Assembly (NCBI GenBank): GCA_964447105.1
Contig: CAYURH010000008.1
Coordinates: forward strand, 1 to 42,595
Reading direction: 5' to 3'
Length of the DNA: 42,595 nucleotides
Origin: CAYURH01 sp964447105
Lineage (GTDB): Bacteria; Patescibacteriota; Saccharimonadia; Saccharimonadales; EFPC-124
The position numbers and the translations under genes were made by a program. The notes beneath the pieces were generated by a model. The model was given only the letters and a program-made list of their open reading frames with translations. It was not told where the DNA came from and made no database searches. Shown here piece by piece: positions 1 through 7,064 of the stretch (its first letter is position 1; every line of letters starts with the position of its first letter).

Positions 1-308
1 AGCTGACGACCAGCGTTTGTCAGCACGAGTATGCGCGCCCGTTTGTCGGACGACTGCGTTGATTTCTCCACCAGTCCCCGCTCAATCAGATCATGCGTAA
101 GCATAGTCACAAGCGGCACCTCTACGCCCAGTTCTTTGGCGATATCCGATGCTCGCACACCGGGCGGATAAATATAGATCAGCCCCAATATAGACCACTG
201 CGTCGGCCGTAGGCCAAACTGCTGCAGCACGTCTTGTGTTACCATTTGTACGATCCGACTGGCACGAATTTGTATCAAACTCGTTAAGTAGCTGGGTAAG
301 TAAATCAT
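1..308 (-). CDS. MarR-family winged-helix regulator (3' end cut by window)
   Basis: I translated the minus strand from the ATG at 308, which has an in-frame TGA three codons upstream. About 102 residues are visible before the window edge. They show the MarR layout: an N-terminal dimerisation helix, then LRPTQWSILGLIY (helix H2 area), a helix-turn-helix reading VRASDIAKELGVEVPLVTML, and a wing with GLVEKSTQSSDKRARILVLT followed by TNAGRQ. The SSDKR wing is typical of the family. MarR proteins are dimeric repressors or activators that often control the divergent gene, here a DUF1761 membrane protein. The inverted repeat at 335-353 between the two genes is the obvious candidate operator. The ligand cannot be judged, and the C-terminal dimerisation helices lie outside the window. 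The family call is firm; the target is inferred. Confidence 0.85.
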   Translation of the reverse strand, partial: MIYLPSYLTSLIQIRASRIVQMVTQDVLQQFGLRPTQWSILGLIYIYPPGVRASDIAKELGVEVPLVTMLTHDLIERGLVEKSTQSSDKRARILVLTNAGRQ

Positions 309-334
309 AAGTGTTCAGAAAACCAAAATATAAC

Positions 335-390
335 ACGGTTGATGAAAAACCGTCAACACCTACTCTAGTGGGTATGTTTCTTGCTATACT
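335..390. promoter_or_regulatory. Divergent promoter with candidate MarR operator
   Basis: A 6-bp inverted repeat, ACGGTT (335-340) and AACCGT (348-353) with a 7-nt spacer, lies between the MarR gene and the DUF1761 gene. An extended -10, TGC-TATACT (382-390), faces the DUF1761 gene. The start codon at 415 has an SD-like AGAGGGGG just upstream. The repeat is upstream of the -10, so it could overlap polymerase contacts. Operator function is inferred. Confidence 0.45.
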
Positions 391-414
391 GCAATTAAAT
401 AAGAGGGGGTACAT

Positions 415-843
415 ATGGACATCAACGTAAACTGGCTTGCAATCGTTTTGGCTACCGCTTCCAGCATGGTTGTGGGTATGGTTTGGTATGCCAAACCAGT
501 ATTTGGCACTATGTGGATGAAAATGGTCAAACTCGACGACAAAAAGATGCAAAACGGCGCCTTTATGGCCATCGCCAGTACAGTGGTGGTGAGTTTCATT
601 ACCGCTTTTGTGCTGGCGCACGTCAGCTTTCTATCGAACGCATTCTTTCACAATGCCTTTTGGCAGGATGCACTGAGCACAGGATTCTGGCTGTGGCTTG
701 GCTTTACCGCCGCTCGCGTGATTACTCACGATGCATTTGAACGCCGCCCCATGCAACTCACTGCGCTTACTATCACACACGAACTCGTGACCATCATGGT
801 GATGGCCGCTATCATTGGCCTACTGCCACCAAGCCTGGGCTAA
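415..843 (+). CDS. DUF1761-type small integral membrane protein
   Basis: This 142-aa protein has four hydrophobic segments. The first carries the WYAKPVFGTMWMK signature near residues 24-36, where DUF1761 proteins have a conserved W-Y..P.FG.xW motif after the first membrane helix. A helical hairpin and a final helix with HELVTIMVMAAIIGLLP follow. The ATG is preceded by an SD-like purine run and an extended -10 promoter. The function of the family is not known; it is an inner-membrane protein. The divergent MarR gene suggests it responds to some small molecule, as many MarR-flanked membrane proteins do. The stop codon abuts the stop of the convergent gene, with no intergenic space at all. Confidence 0.75.
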   Translation: MDINVNWLAIVLATASSMVVGMVWYAKPVFGTMWMKMVKLDDKKMQNGAFMAIASTVVVSFITAFVLAHVSFLSNAFFHNAFWQDALSTGFWLWLGFTAARVITHDAFERRPMQLTALTITHELVTIMVMAAIIGLLPPSLG

Positions 844-1932
844 TTACTGACCCGTTTCCTTGTTGAACGAATAACCAGAATACAACAGTATAATCACTGG
901 TATAATGCCGCTGGCCGCCATAACCACACTCAGCACCGACCCCGATAGACCACCAAAGATACTAATAGCCGTCATGTAAATAAAAGCTCCAGCGGTGGCA
1001 CCAAGCAAGAATACAAACAGCCATCGCATTGACCTGGCATAAGCAGCCGTTACCGTGCGTAAGATAGCCCAGGCCAGGCTCGCGCTACAAGCCGACAAGA
1101 ACGCCAACCCCCATAAACTCACCATCGACACGCCATAATACAACGGGTCTTGCACGTGGATCACGGCGGTCATGGCAGCACCCAGCATAAATGCTGCGAC
1201 GATGAGGCCGCCAACAATTGGCAGTTTGACGGCCCAATTATTAATACTCAGCAGTCGGGCGTAATTACGCAACCCTCCGTACAGAGCAGCAATCGCGAAT
1301 GTCACAATCACCGGTATACCCCCGTAGCGTAGTACCGGCAATGTCACCAGGTCAAACAGCTGTAGCACAATAAAATGTGCCAATAATACGCCGATCCCCA
1401 CCACCCCCACACAGATGAAGAAAAACGCTCGGTGCAGCTCCTGCTTGAAGTTGCGTAGTGCGGTGATGTAGAAAACTGCGGCGCCAATCAGACTAAACAG
1501 ATAAAAAAACGTCGGCGCTACCAACACACGCGCGGGCAACGATGCGATATATGGTATAGGTACAGTAGCACCGGCCAACACGACCGACGCCAGCAATGCG
1601 GTGCCAAAATTCCATATTCTCCGTTGTCCAGCATGGCTGACATTGCGACGTATACGCGCGTCGAGCGATTCGGGTGTGAAATCGCGCAACGGATCGCGAT
1701 GCACTAAATAATCTTTAATTTGCGCCACCAGCTGCTGCAATTGTTGTTTTTCGGCTGGGCGTAGAGGTGCAGACGTGTCCCAGCGCGACGTGATGTTGCG
1801 TAGCGTATCTAGTAATGGGTCTACTGCTTTGGTTTCAGATGCAAGCGACGCCAGATACACGACAGTGCTCACTAGTTCGCGATTTGCCGCTACGGTGTCG
1901 GTGGCGCTCGCTTGGGCCACTTGGCCCATCAC
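844..1932 (-). CDS. Polytopic membrane protein of unknown function
   Basis: 362 aa. The first ~100 residues are soluble and mostly helical (LVSTVVYLASLASETKAVDP..., then a charged stretch). After them come roughly eight to nine hydrophobic segments that fill the rest. I do not recognise a family, and no catalytic motif is visible. The start is a GTG at 1932 that overlaps the stop of the upstream SemiSWEET gene as GTGA, which indicates translational coupling; an ATG follows immediately at 1929. The two genes are therefore probably one transcript starting at the leaderless promoter at 2252-2260. A regulator-like soluble head on a membrane channel or transporter body is conceivable but unsupported. 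Confidence 0.6.
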   Translation of the reverse strand: MMGQVAQASATDTVAANRELVSTVVYLASLASETKAVDPLLDTLRNITSRWDTSAPLRPAEKQQLQQLVAQIKDYLVHRDPLRDFTPESLDARIRRNVSHAGQRRIWNFGTALLASVVLAGATVPIPYIASLPARVLVAPTFFYLFSLIGAAVFYITALRNFKQELHRAFFFICVGVVGIGVLLAHFIVLQLFDLVTLPVLRYGGIPVIVTFAIAALYGGLRNYARLLSINNWAVKLPIVGGLIVAAFMLGAAMTAVIHVQDPLYYGVSMVSLWGLAFLSACSASLAWAILRTVTAAYARSMRWLFVFLLGATAGAFIYMTAISIFGGLSGSVLSVVMAASGIIPVIILLYSGYSFNKETGQ

Positions 1933-2243
1933 GTACCGCTCCCCATATGATTAACCACCCAACCGGCAACGACCAGTAGATTACAGCTCACTCCGACTGC
2001 CTGCGCCACAATCAACGGCTTCTGCTTGTGCAGCACGGCGTACACCAGCCAAATAATACCAATACCGCAAAACAGCACCCAAGACAACACCGCCAGCCCT
2101 GGCGCGTCTGAGCGCCACGCCTCTATGATCTGCGGTATTACCGCCAAATTACCCCCTACCCCAAAGATGTAGGCCATCATATCAATCGTTTTCGTCGGCT
2201 TATGTCGACTCAAATGATGGATCATTGGATGCGTATGTACCAT
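1929..2243 (-). CDS. SemiSWEET / PQ-loop repeat protein
   Basis: 104 aa with three membrane segments. It has the PQ-loop signature GNLAVIPQIIEAWRS in the first helix, where the Pro-Gln pair forms the flexible hinge of SemiSWEET sugar uniporters. One three-helix PQ unit is the normal length of a bacterial SemiSWEET, which works as a homodimer for passive transport of small sugars. I chose the ATG at 2243. A longer in-frame TTG at 2261 lies inside the -10 element TATACT (2252-2257, extended by TG at 2259-2260), so transcription would begin at about the chosen ATG. The gene is coupled to the downstream membrane protein by a 4-nt overlap. The substrate is unknown. Confidence 0.75.
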   Translation of the reverse strand: MVHTHPMIHHLSRHKPTKTIDMMAYIFGVGGNLAVIPQIIEAWRSDAPGLAVLSWVLFCGIGIIWLVYAVLHKQKPLIVAQAVGVSCNLLVVAGWVVNHMGSGT

Positions 2244-2297
2244 ATGTGCCGAGTATAGCAAACATCTGCCACGGCTTGAACGATAAACAAAGTTCAG

Positions 2298-2651
2298 CTA
2301 CTTATCGGCCGCGTTATTCAATCTATTAATCTGGTACTGTACCACTTTTTTGATAAGTGCGTCGGGCAACGGACGCTCCAGAGTAAACTGCAGCGTGCCT
2401 TTGGAAGTGGCAAAATCGCCCAACTCATCGCGCATCGCTTCAATTGGCGCGGCCGTAGGGAATAAGCTCAAATGGTCGTTAAACGCCGCGAAAGCTACCA
2501 GATACTTACCTCGTAGTTTAAACGCTGGCATGCCATAACTGCGTGTTTCTTCCACGTTTGGCGCCAATTCATGGACAACACGACGAATATGTTGCAACAA
2601 CACGCGTTCACTTGGCCCAACTGTTTGCAAATATTCATCGATGATAGTCAT
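2298..2651 (-). CDS. DUF1801 (YdhG-like) domain protein
   Basis: This 117-aa soluble protein matches the DUF1801 pattern: an N-terminal helix, then VVHELAPNVEETRSYGMPAF, the characteristic G-M-P-x-F step at about residues 40-44, then KYLVAFAAFNDHLSLFP and the terminal GTLQFTLERPLPDALIKKVV. Family members include the Bacillus YdhG-type proteins, proposed as frataxin-like iron chaperones; many others are uncharacterised. It overlaps the upstream small membrane protein gene by 17 nt, so the two are likely co-transcribed. The family call is solid; the molecular role is open. Confidence 0.8.
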   Translation of the reverse strand: MTIIDEYLQTVGPSERVLLQHIRRVVHELAPNVEETRSYGMPAFKLRGKYLVAFAAFNDHLSLFPTAAPIEAMRDELGDFATSKGTLQFTLERPLPDALIKKVVQYQINRLNNAADK

Positions 2652-2919
2652 GTTTACCCTTTTCGTAGATCATTTTTGCCAACCCCCAGACCAGTAGTGC
2701 ACCACCAGCCGCCGCTACGCCTAGCGCAACGTTGTATACTACTATCGCTATGTCTAATTCGGGACAGCCCGAGCCTTCGCCGCAGCGACCAGGGATAGTG
2801 TACATATTCAGCAGATCGACAACAACTACTGTCATTGCCACCCCAGCAGCTATGCCGCCGGTTGTCATCAGTGTTTTCGGTTGAACTATATTTTTTGAGG
2901 ACGGCCACTTACGATTCAT
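2635..2919 (-). CDS. Small two-helix membrane protein
   Basis: 94 aa with two strongly hydrophobic segments (about residues 17-36 and 58-85), separated by a short loop with two cysteines (GRCGEGSGCPE) that would lie on one face of the membrane. No family is recognised. Start choice: the ATG at 2919 sits 6 nt after an extended -10 (TGT-TATCAT, 2926-2934 on the minus strand), so the message would be leaderless. A longer start is not available without crossing the promoter. The 3' end overlaps the DUF1801 gene. Confidence 0.6.
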   Translation of the reverse strand: MNRKWPSSKNIVQPKTLMTTGGIAAGVAMTVVVVDLLNMYTIPGRCGEGSGCPELDIAIVVYNVALGVAAAGGALLVWGLAKMIYEKGKHDYHR

Positions 2920-3056
2920 AGGTTAATGATAACAGAATGCCACTAGTCATCGCCGCTTCGCCGCAGGCAAAGTATTAAAAGACATTTTCACAAGCTCGAT
3001 CGAGCGTTGTTGCAATAATAGACACGACCTCCTCAGGCTCGGCCCGAGGCGCACTC

Positions 3057-3086
3057 GACCCATGACACCAGGCGTCCTGGGGTCGG
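3057..3086 (-). repeat. Decayed tRNA-Lys T-arm duplicate (tRNA-tail element remnant)
   Basis: Just downstream of tRNA-Lys, beyond its terminator, an imperfect palindrome contains a degenerate direct copy of the Lys T-arm (3057-3070, 13/15 with one deletion) and a degenerate inverted copy (3071-3086, 13/16). The layout matches the intact units after tRNA-His, -Gly and both -Pro genes, but core and 3' tail are not recognisable. The rest of 2920-3103 shows no gene. Confidence 0.4.
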
Positions 3087-3103
3087 GTCCTATAAAACCA
3101 CTG

Positions 3104-3145
3104 CCATGAAAAAAGATCCACGCCAAGGTGGATCTTTTTTCATGG
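3104..3145. terminator. Bidirectional terminator containing the tRNA-Lys CCA
   Basis: A perfect 18-bp stem (3104-3121 with 3128-3145, loop GCCAAG) contains a run of six A in one arm and six T in the other. The outermost CCA/TGG of the stem is the encoded CCA of tRNA-Lys. It can stop transcription on both strands. Confidence 0.85.
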
Positions 3146-3219
3146 AGGGCCCACTGGGGATCGAACCCAGGACACCCTGCTTAAGAGGCAGGTGCTCTAA
3201 CCGGCTGAGCTATGGGCCC
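3143..3219 (-). tRNA. tRNA-Lys (anticodon CTT), CCA encoded
   Basis: On the minus strand the cloverleaf is complete: acceptor GGGCCCA/TGGGCCC, D-arm GCTC/GAGC, anticodon stem CCTGC/GCAGG with loop CTCTTAA (anticodon CTT), T-arm CTGGG-TTCGATC-CCCAG. CCA is encoded and lies within the following terminator stem. The discriminator base reads T, whereas most bacterial tRNA-Lys have A; this is unusual. Confidence 0.95.
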
Positions 3220-3260
3220 AATAGTAGCCAATTTTAACACTCCACCCCTGTTTTGACAAG

Positions 3261-3641
3261 TTAGCTGGCTTTGAGCCACGCAATAGCTTCTTGTTCGTCG
3301 TCGAAGCTTTTGAAGCGTACGTCTTTGGCGTCATTGAGATGAAGTGCTTCAAGCGCTGCTGCAAATAAATGATGCATCAGGTCATCGTTCATTACTATCG
3401 CTACTTTGCGAAAAGCACGCAATTTCCACAAAATACCCATTGATTTGGTTTGCATAGGGATGTTTACCAGCGACGCATCGGCTTCGCGGATGTCATCGAG
3501 CAGTTTATCGAGGTTTTTTTCTTTCATCATTTCGAGCGCAGCATTGGCCGGCGCATCGAGTTCATGAATATCTAATTTTCCCCAGGTTTTAAGTTTGATA
3601 AAGTCATCAATCACTTCTACGGAATACTTTTGTGTCGACAT
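3261..3641 (-). CDS. SpoIIAA-like / STAS-fold protein
   Basis: 126 aa, soluble. The pattern of an N-terminal strand (YSVEVIDDFIKLKTWGKLD), a helix (APANAALEMMKEKNLDKLLDDIREAD), a central strand with KVAIVMNDDLMHHLFAAALEAL, and a C-terminal FKSFDDEQEAIAWLKAS is that of the SpoIIAA-like family (PF11964), a STAS-related fold. The final ...F.s.deAiaWL is a hallmark. Such proteins are thought to bind lipids or act in regulation; the exact role is unknown. The ATG at 3641 lies 6 nt behind a candidate -10 (TACAAT, 3648-3653), consistent with a leaderless message. It is divergent from the isoprenoid unit. Confidence 0.7.
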   Translation of the reverse strand: MSTQKYSVEVIDDFIKLKTWGKLDIHELDAPANAALEMMKEKNLDKLLDDIREADASLVNIPMQTKSMGILWKLRAFRKVAIVMNDDLMHHLFAAALEALHLNDAKDVRFKSFDDEQEAIAWLKAS

Positions 3642-3721
3642 ACGTTCATTGTACTCAGTTATACGAAATAAACAAACTAGTTTTATTGGTTAACGAATGT
3701 TTTCATGCTATCGTGTTTGTA

Positions 3722-4858
3722 ATGGCAGAGCGAGGGGAAGGTGAGCACTTAGACAGGTTGCTGGAAGCGACTTGGGATAACCCTGTTTTCGACGATACGT
3801 TCCAGGACGACTCGGAGCGACTGGGCAGGGTGAAGCGCCAGATGGCCGCAATTGCCCTGCGTTTGACTCCAGAATTTGCTGGTTTGGTGCGTGAGGGGAT
3901 GGAAGCATCTGACGATGACATCCAGGCGCTGCTCGCCGAAATTCTCCCCAAAACCCTCGCTTTCTGCCCCGCCCTCACCGAAGCCAATCTCGATGACGTG
4001 CCCAATCTCAGCGAGCTGGCACTTTGTGTGTCACTTATGTACTTGGGCAACCAGTCTATAGGCCGTGGCGACCACGCCAGCGAACAAGCCTGTGCGCTAT
4101 TGGGCATGCCTATCACCGACACCTTAGATGCTGCCACCATCCTCCGCCTGGGTCTCTATAGTCAAATAGAAGCAGGTGTGGACTATTTTGCGCTGGAAGA
4201 AGACCGACCATTTGTTCTCCCTCGGTTCTACGAAGATGTGCTGCGTAATGATGTATGGCTGCAGGGCTTGAGCCGAGGCTACACCAAAACCGATATGCGC
4301 TATATGTTCCTAGAGCAACACGCCGCCGAACTCGCCGAACGCACCACCATCAACGCCGGGTTCCCGAGTATTACGGCATCTCTCTACGCAATCTATCGCC
4401 AGCATGACGACACACTGCCGCCGTTGGCACAGGTGGATGCCGACCCAGTAGTTACGAAGCTACTCCAAGTATGCAATGTCGTCGCACGGCTGTGGGACAA
4501 TATCGGCGACTGGGAAAAAGACAACGGGTCCAACGGTCGCGACGAGTTTGTGATCAATCCGTTTAGCCAATACCACCCCGATTTTGTGCGACGATTTGCA
4601 GAACTAGCCCACATGGACCAAGAACAGACAGCGGCGCTGGATTGTCTAACCGAACATTTTAGTCGCACGCGCGATGTTGCCAGCGAAGACATGATCATGG
4701 AGCTACTACGCCAGCACATTCGGACATACGTAGACAGCCTACCGGCCGAAACGCATGAACAATTTGGTCTCTACATTGACCTCTGCAAACGGGTGATGGA
4801 AATTAGCTGGGTCAATCGTATTGGAGATGTCGCTCTAACCGCACCAATTCATGACTAG
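3722..4858 (+). CDS. All-helical protein coupled to a prenyl synthase; possible class I terpenoid-synthase-like fold
   Basis: 378 aa from the ATG at 3722. The longer GTG reading (3632) would overlap the divergent gene and its promoter. A TGC-TATCGT element (3706-3714) sits 7 nt before the ATG. The protein is predicted to be almost entirely helical with no signal peptide. I see one stretch, LWDNIGDWEKDNG, that resembles the second metal-binding motif of class I terpenoid synthases. There is no convincing DDxxD about 140 residues before it; the nearest candidate region reads YLGNQSIGRGDHASEQ. The gene overlaps the polyprenyl synthase gene by 8 nt, so the two products are translationally linked and probably act together. 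Isoprenoid synthase-like is inference from fold character and context only; a non-catalytic partner subunit is an alternative. Confidence 0.5.
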   Translation: MAERGEGEHLDRLLEATWDNPVFDDTFQDDSERLGRVKRQMAAIALRLTPEFAGLVREGMEASDDDIQALLAEILPKTLAFCPALTEANLDDVPNLSELALCVSLMYLGNQSIGRGDHASEQACALLGMPITDTLDAATILRLGLYSQIEAGVDYFALEEDRPFVLPRFYEDVLRNDVWLQGLSRGYTKTDMRYMFLEQHAAELAERTTINAGFPSITASLYAIYRQHDDTLPPLAQVDADPVVTKLLQVCNVVARLWDNIGDWEKDNGSNGRDEFVINPFSQYHPDFVRRFAELAHMDQEQTAALDCLTEHFSRTRDVASEDMIMELLRQHIRTYVDSLPAETHEQFGLYIDLCKRVMEISWVNRIGDVALTAPIHD

Positions 4859-5939
4859 CCCTGAGACATCATTTGCTGCAGAATTTCAAAATCGCAAAGA
4901 GATCGTCGACGCCAGCGTCGACAATTTTGCAGACGAACTACGTGTAGAACTGCAGTCACACGACGCTTTGACCCAAGCGGCCATAGAGAGCTATTTGGAT
5001 CTTTTGTATAGGGGCGGCAAACGCATTCGCGGCGTGCTCACCCTCACAGGATACGGGCTGGTGGACAGTGACGACCCAGACATGATCGCCCAAGCTGCGG
5101 CGTATATGGAAGCAATTCACGCCTACCTGCTGGTATTTGACGATGTAGCCGACAATTCCGATACGCGCCGTGGCGGTGATACTGCCCACGTAGCCATGCG
5201 CAAAGTGCTCAGTCGCGCCGGCATTAGCGACAGTGCCGCTGCCAAGGTTTCTATCGATATGGTGCACTTAGGTGCGCTGTATGCACAACACGTAGCCCAA
5301 GCCAGATTACATGATCTGCCTGTCGCAGCAGATCGCAAAAGTCTGGCAGCGCAAATACTCAACCATCGCCTGGCCGCTACCGGCATTGGCCAGCTCCGCG
5401 ACATCTCGCCACTAGATCTAGGCGCCATGACCTCGGCCGATGCACTCGAAACCGCCAAGCTCAAAACCGCTTTGTATACATTTGTATTACCGACACAAGT
5501 TGGAGCAGCGCTGGGCGGCGCGTCCACTCAAGAATTAACAACACTCGAGAAGTTTGGACTGCATGCAGGGCTGGCGTTTCAGTTGCGCGACGACATCTTG
5601 GGCCTTGTGGGCGACCCAGATGTAACCGGAAAGCCCACCAACGATATAGTCGAAGGTAAGCGCACGTTCACCCTACTCACTGCTATCGAACGCGCCAACA
5701 AACAAGGGCGTGATTTATTACGCCGCATGCTTGGGTTTACTGCGCTGACATATAGTGACTACGCGGAGTGCCTGGATGTCATGAGGCAAACTGAAGCGAT
5801 CGAAACCACTCGCCAACTTGCCGAAGACCACACGCAAGCAGCAGTACAGGCGCTCGATACATTGCCAAACAATTGGCGCGAAACAGAAATTACGTTTATG
5901 CGCAATGTAGCGCTCGCAGGATTGCAGCGCAAAAATTAA
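4851..5939 (+). CDS. Polyprenyl (isoprenyl) diphosphate synthase
   Basis: This 362-aa protein has every hallmark of trans-isoprenyl diphosphate synthases: GGKRIRG near residue 56 (IPP-binding Lys/Arg), the first aspartate-rich motif DDVADNSDTRRGG from residue 97, and the second motif LRDDILGLVGD near residue 245, followed by TGKP..DI.EGKRT. These bind Mg2+ and condense IPP with an allylic diphosphate in the cytoplasm. The residue before the first motif is Phe-Asp (VFDDV) where many family members have His-Asp; chain length cannot be read reliably from this. It overlaps the upstream helical protein gene by 8 nt. Reduced CPR genomes often lack MEP and mevalonate pathways, so precursors may come from a host; that is inference. 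No other isoprenoid gene is in the window. Confidence 0.9.
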   Translation: MTSPETSFAAEFQNRKEIVDASVDNFADELRVELQSHDALTQAAIESYLDLLYRGGKRIRGVLTLTGYGLVDSDDPDMIAQAAAYMEAIHAYLLVFDDVADNSDTRRGGDTAHVAMRKVLSRAGISDSAAAKVSIDMVHLGALYAQHVAQARLHDLPVAADRKSLAAQILNHRLAATGIGQLRDISPLDLGAMTSADALETAKLKTALYTFVLPTQVGAALGGASTQELTTLEKFGLHAGLAFQLRDDILGLVGDPDVTGKPTNDIVEGKRTFTLLTAIERANKQGRDLLRRMLGFTALTYSDYAECLDVMRQTEAIETTRQLAEDHTQAAVQALDTLPNNWRETEITFMRNVALAGLQRKN

Positions 5940-5944
5940 CCAAT

Positions 5945-5984
5945 CTCACACTCTAGGCAGTAGCGTTACTGCACACAGTGTGAG
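5945..5984. terminator. Bidirectional hairpin between convergent genes
   Basis: Outer stem CTCACACT (5945-5952) with AGTGTGAG (5977-5984), and inner stem GCAGTA (5957-5962) with TACTGC (5967-5972). No T-tract is present. It separates the prenyl synthase gene from the convergent small membrane protein gene. Confidence 0.6.
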
Positions 5985-6033
5985 GCAGGACAGGATCGCC
6001 CACCACACCGCCGGAAGCGTGAGCTCCAGCGAG

Positions 6034-6285
6034 TTACAGGCGAACGTGACCGTTCACCCAGGCGTCGAACTTGAGGCCGAAGATCACCCCGGTCGCCACG
6101 GCTGCAACAAGGAAGGTGAAGGTGGGCAGCGTGAAGAACGACCTCGGGTCTACCGTTTGGCGCGTCCTGGCGCCATCAGTCACCTGCATCATGTCGTGCG
6201 ACCCATACTTGGCCTGGTAGCACAGCGCCGCAATGGCGACTACCAGGCAGGTCAACCCGACGAGGGTGGCCGAATACCTACGCAT
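6034..6285 (-). CDS. GC-rich small two-helix membrane protein
   Basis: 83 aa. The start at 6285 is set by AGGAG 7 nt upstream of ATG; the longer reading (to 6369) has no ribosome site. Two membrane helices (residues ~5-24, LVGLTCLVVAIAALC, and ~54-74, FFTLPTFTFLVAAVATGVIF) flank a soluble loop with VTDGARTRQTVD. No family is recognised. Base composition is clearly GC-richer than the AT-rich DNA upstream, and the gene uses a strong SD with a long 5' UTR from a candidate extended -10 (TGT-TATTAT, near 6378-6386). In these respects it resembles the other accessory cassettes in the window. The product is probably a membrane protein; its role is unknown. Confidence 0.55.
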   Translation of the reverse strand: MRRYSATLVGLTCLVVAIAALCYQAKYGSHDMMQVTDGARTRQTVDPRSFFTLPTFTFLVAAVATGVIFGLKFDAWVNGHVRL

Positions 6286-6415
6286 ACTTGGACTCCTGTC
6301 CTGCTTGGTCGCCAGCTCATGGCCGACGACGCTGAATGGTGCGTGACTCCAGATTGACCTGAAATTCACTTGGCACTATAATAACACATTTTCTTATATA
6401 AATCAATATAATACC

Positions 6416-6491
6416 TGGCGCGCCTGGAGAGATTCGAACCCCCGACTTTTGGTACCGGAAACCAACGCTCTATCCACTGAGCTACAGGCGC
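6416..6491 (-). tRNA. tRNA-Arg (anticodon CCG), CCA encoded
   Basis: Minus-strand cloverleaf with acceptor GCGCCTG/CAGGCGC, D-arm GCTC/GAGC, anticodon stem TTGGT/ACCAA, loop TTCCGGT (anticodon CCG), and T-arm GGGGG-TTCGAAT-CTCTC. Discriminator is G, and CCA is encoded. No tRNA-tail duplicate follows this gene. Confidence 0.94.
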
Positions 6492-6624
6492 ATGCATTGT
6501 ACATTATACATCTTGACGAACGGGGCGATAAGTAGTAAAACTATATTTGGCTTTTGTAGATTGTAGGCGAAAGCCACGCCCAGCTCAATCGGGTGCAAAC
6601 TATTGCCGAACAAAGGAGATCCTG

Positions 6625-7017
6625 GTGTCCAGTTTTCTGGATGCTCTCGGTAAGGTCCCGTTCGCTGCATGGTTGTTGCTCGCCATCGGGATGGGGTTCG
6701 TCTTCGCCGCCTTCGTGGTCTGGCGCATGACCAGCTCGCGACGTCTTCGGCGTGAGCTGAAGACAACGAGGAATGAACTGGCCCGCGCCAAACGCGCCAA
6801 GCAGATTCTGCGCGAACGCCTGGGTCCGCTCCACCGTGAGCTCGACAAGCTCACCAGGGCGATGGGCGCCACCGGCGTGCACGCCCGCAGGCGAGCCGGC
6901 CTTGATGAATACGAGCGGCACGACGTCACCGGGCAGTTCCCCATCGTACAACGTACGATGCGCGACACGCCCGGAGCCGTACAAGAGCGGCTGCTCGAAA
7001 GTGCGGGTGCCCGCTGA
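6625..7017 (+). CDS. GC-rich single-pass membrane protein with coiled coil
   Basis: 130 aa. Start at the GTG (6625), with AGGAG at 6614-6618. The in-frame upstream ATG at 6547 has no ribosome site and would add an unlikely basic extension. One membrane helix (residues ~11-33, VPFAAWLLLAIGMGFVFAAFVVW) is followed by a basic, heptad-like segment (residues ~38-78, RRLRRELKTTRNELARAKRAKQ) and a C-terminal tail with R/E-rich character. This looks like a bitopic protein with a cytoplasmic coiled coil, reminiscent of divisome- or envelope-associated small proteins, but no family is recognised. It is GC-rich, SD-led and followed by its own strong terminator. Confidence 0.65.
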   Translation: MSSFLDALGKVPFAAWLLLAIGMGFVFAAFVVWRMTSSRRLRRELKTTRNELARAKRAKQILRERLGPLHRELDKLTRAMGATGVHARRRAGLDEYERHDVTGQFPIVQRTMRDTPGAVQERLLESAGAR

Positions 7018-7029
7018 TCTGCAGAGTTA

Positions 7030-7064
7030 CCCTGGCCGTTTCGGCGGCCAGGGCTCTCTTTTTT
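7030..7064. terminator. Rho-independent terminator of the GC-rich membrane protein gene
   Basis: Stem CCCTGGCCG (7030-7038) with CGGCCAGGG (7045-7053), loop of six bases, then a T-rich tract ending at 7064. The T-tract overlaps the stop codon of the convergent glyA gene (7063-7065), so the two genes share these bases. Confidence 0.9.

Noticed and set aside
91..621. A 176-aa minus-strand open frame at the window start
   Set aside because: It overlaps the real MarR frame and the real DUF1761 gene in other frames and has a composition without domains.
3632..3721. GTG at 3632 as start of the helical protein gene
   Set aside because: It would overlap the divergent gene and lie upstream of the -10; the ATG at 3722 is better placed.
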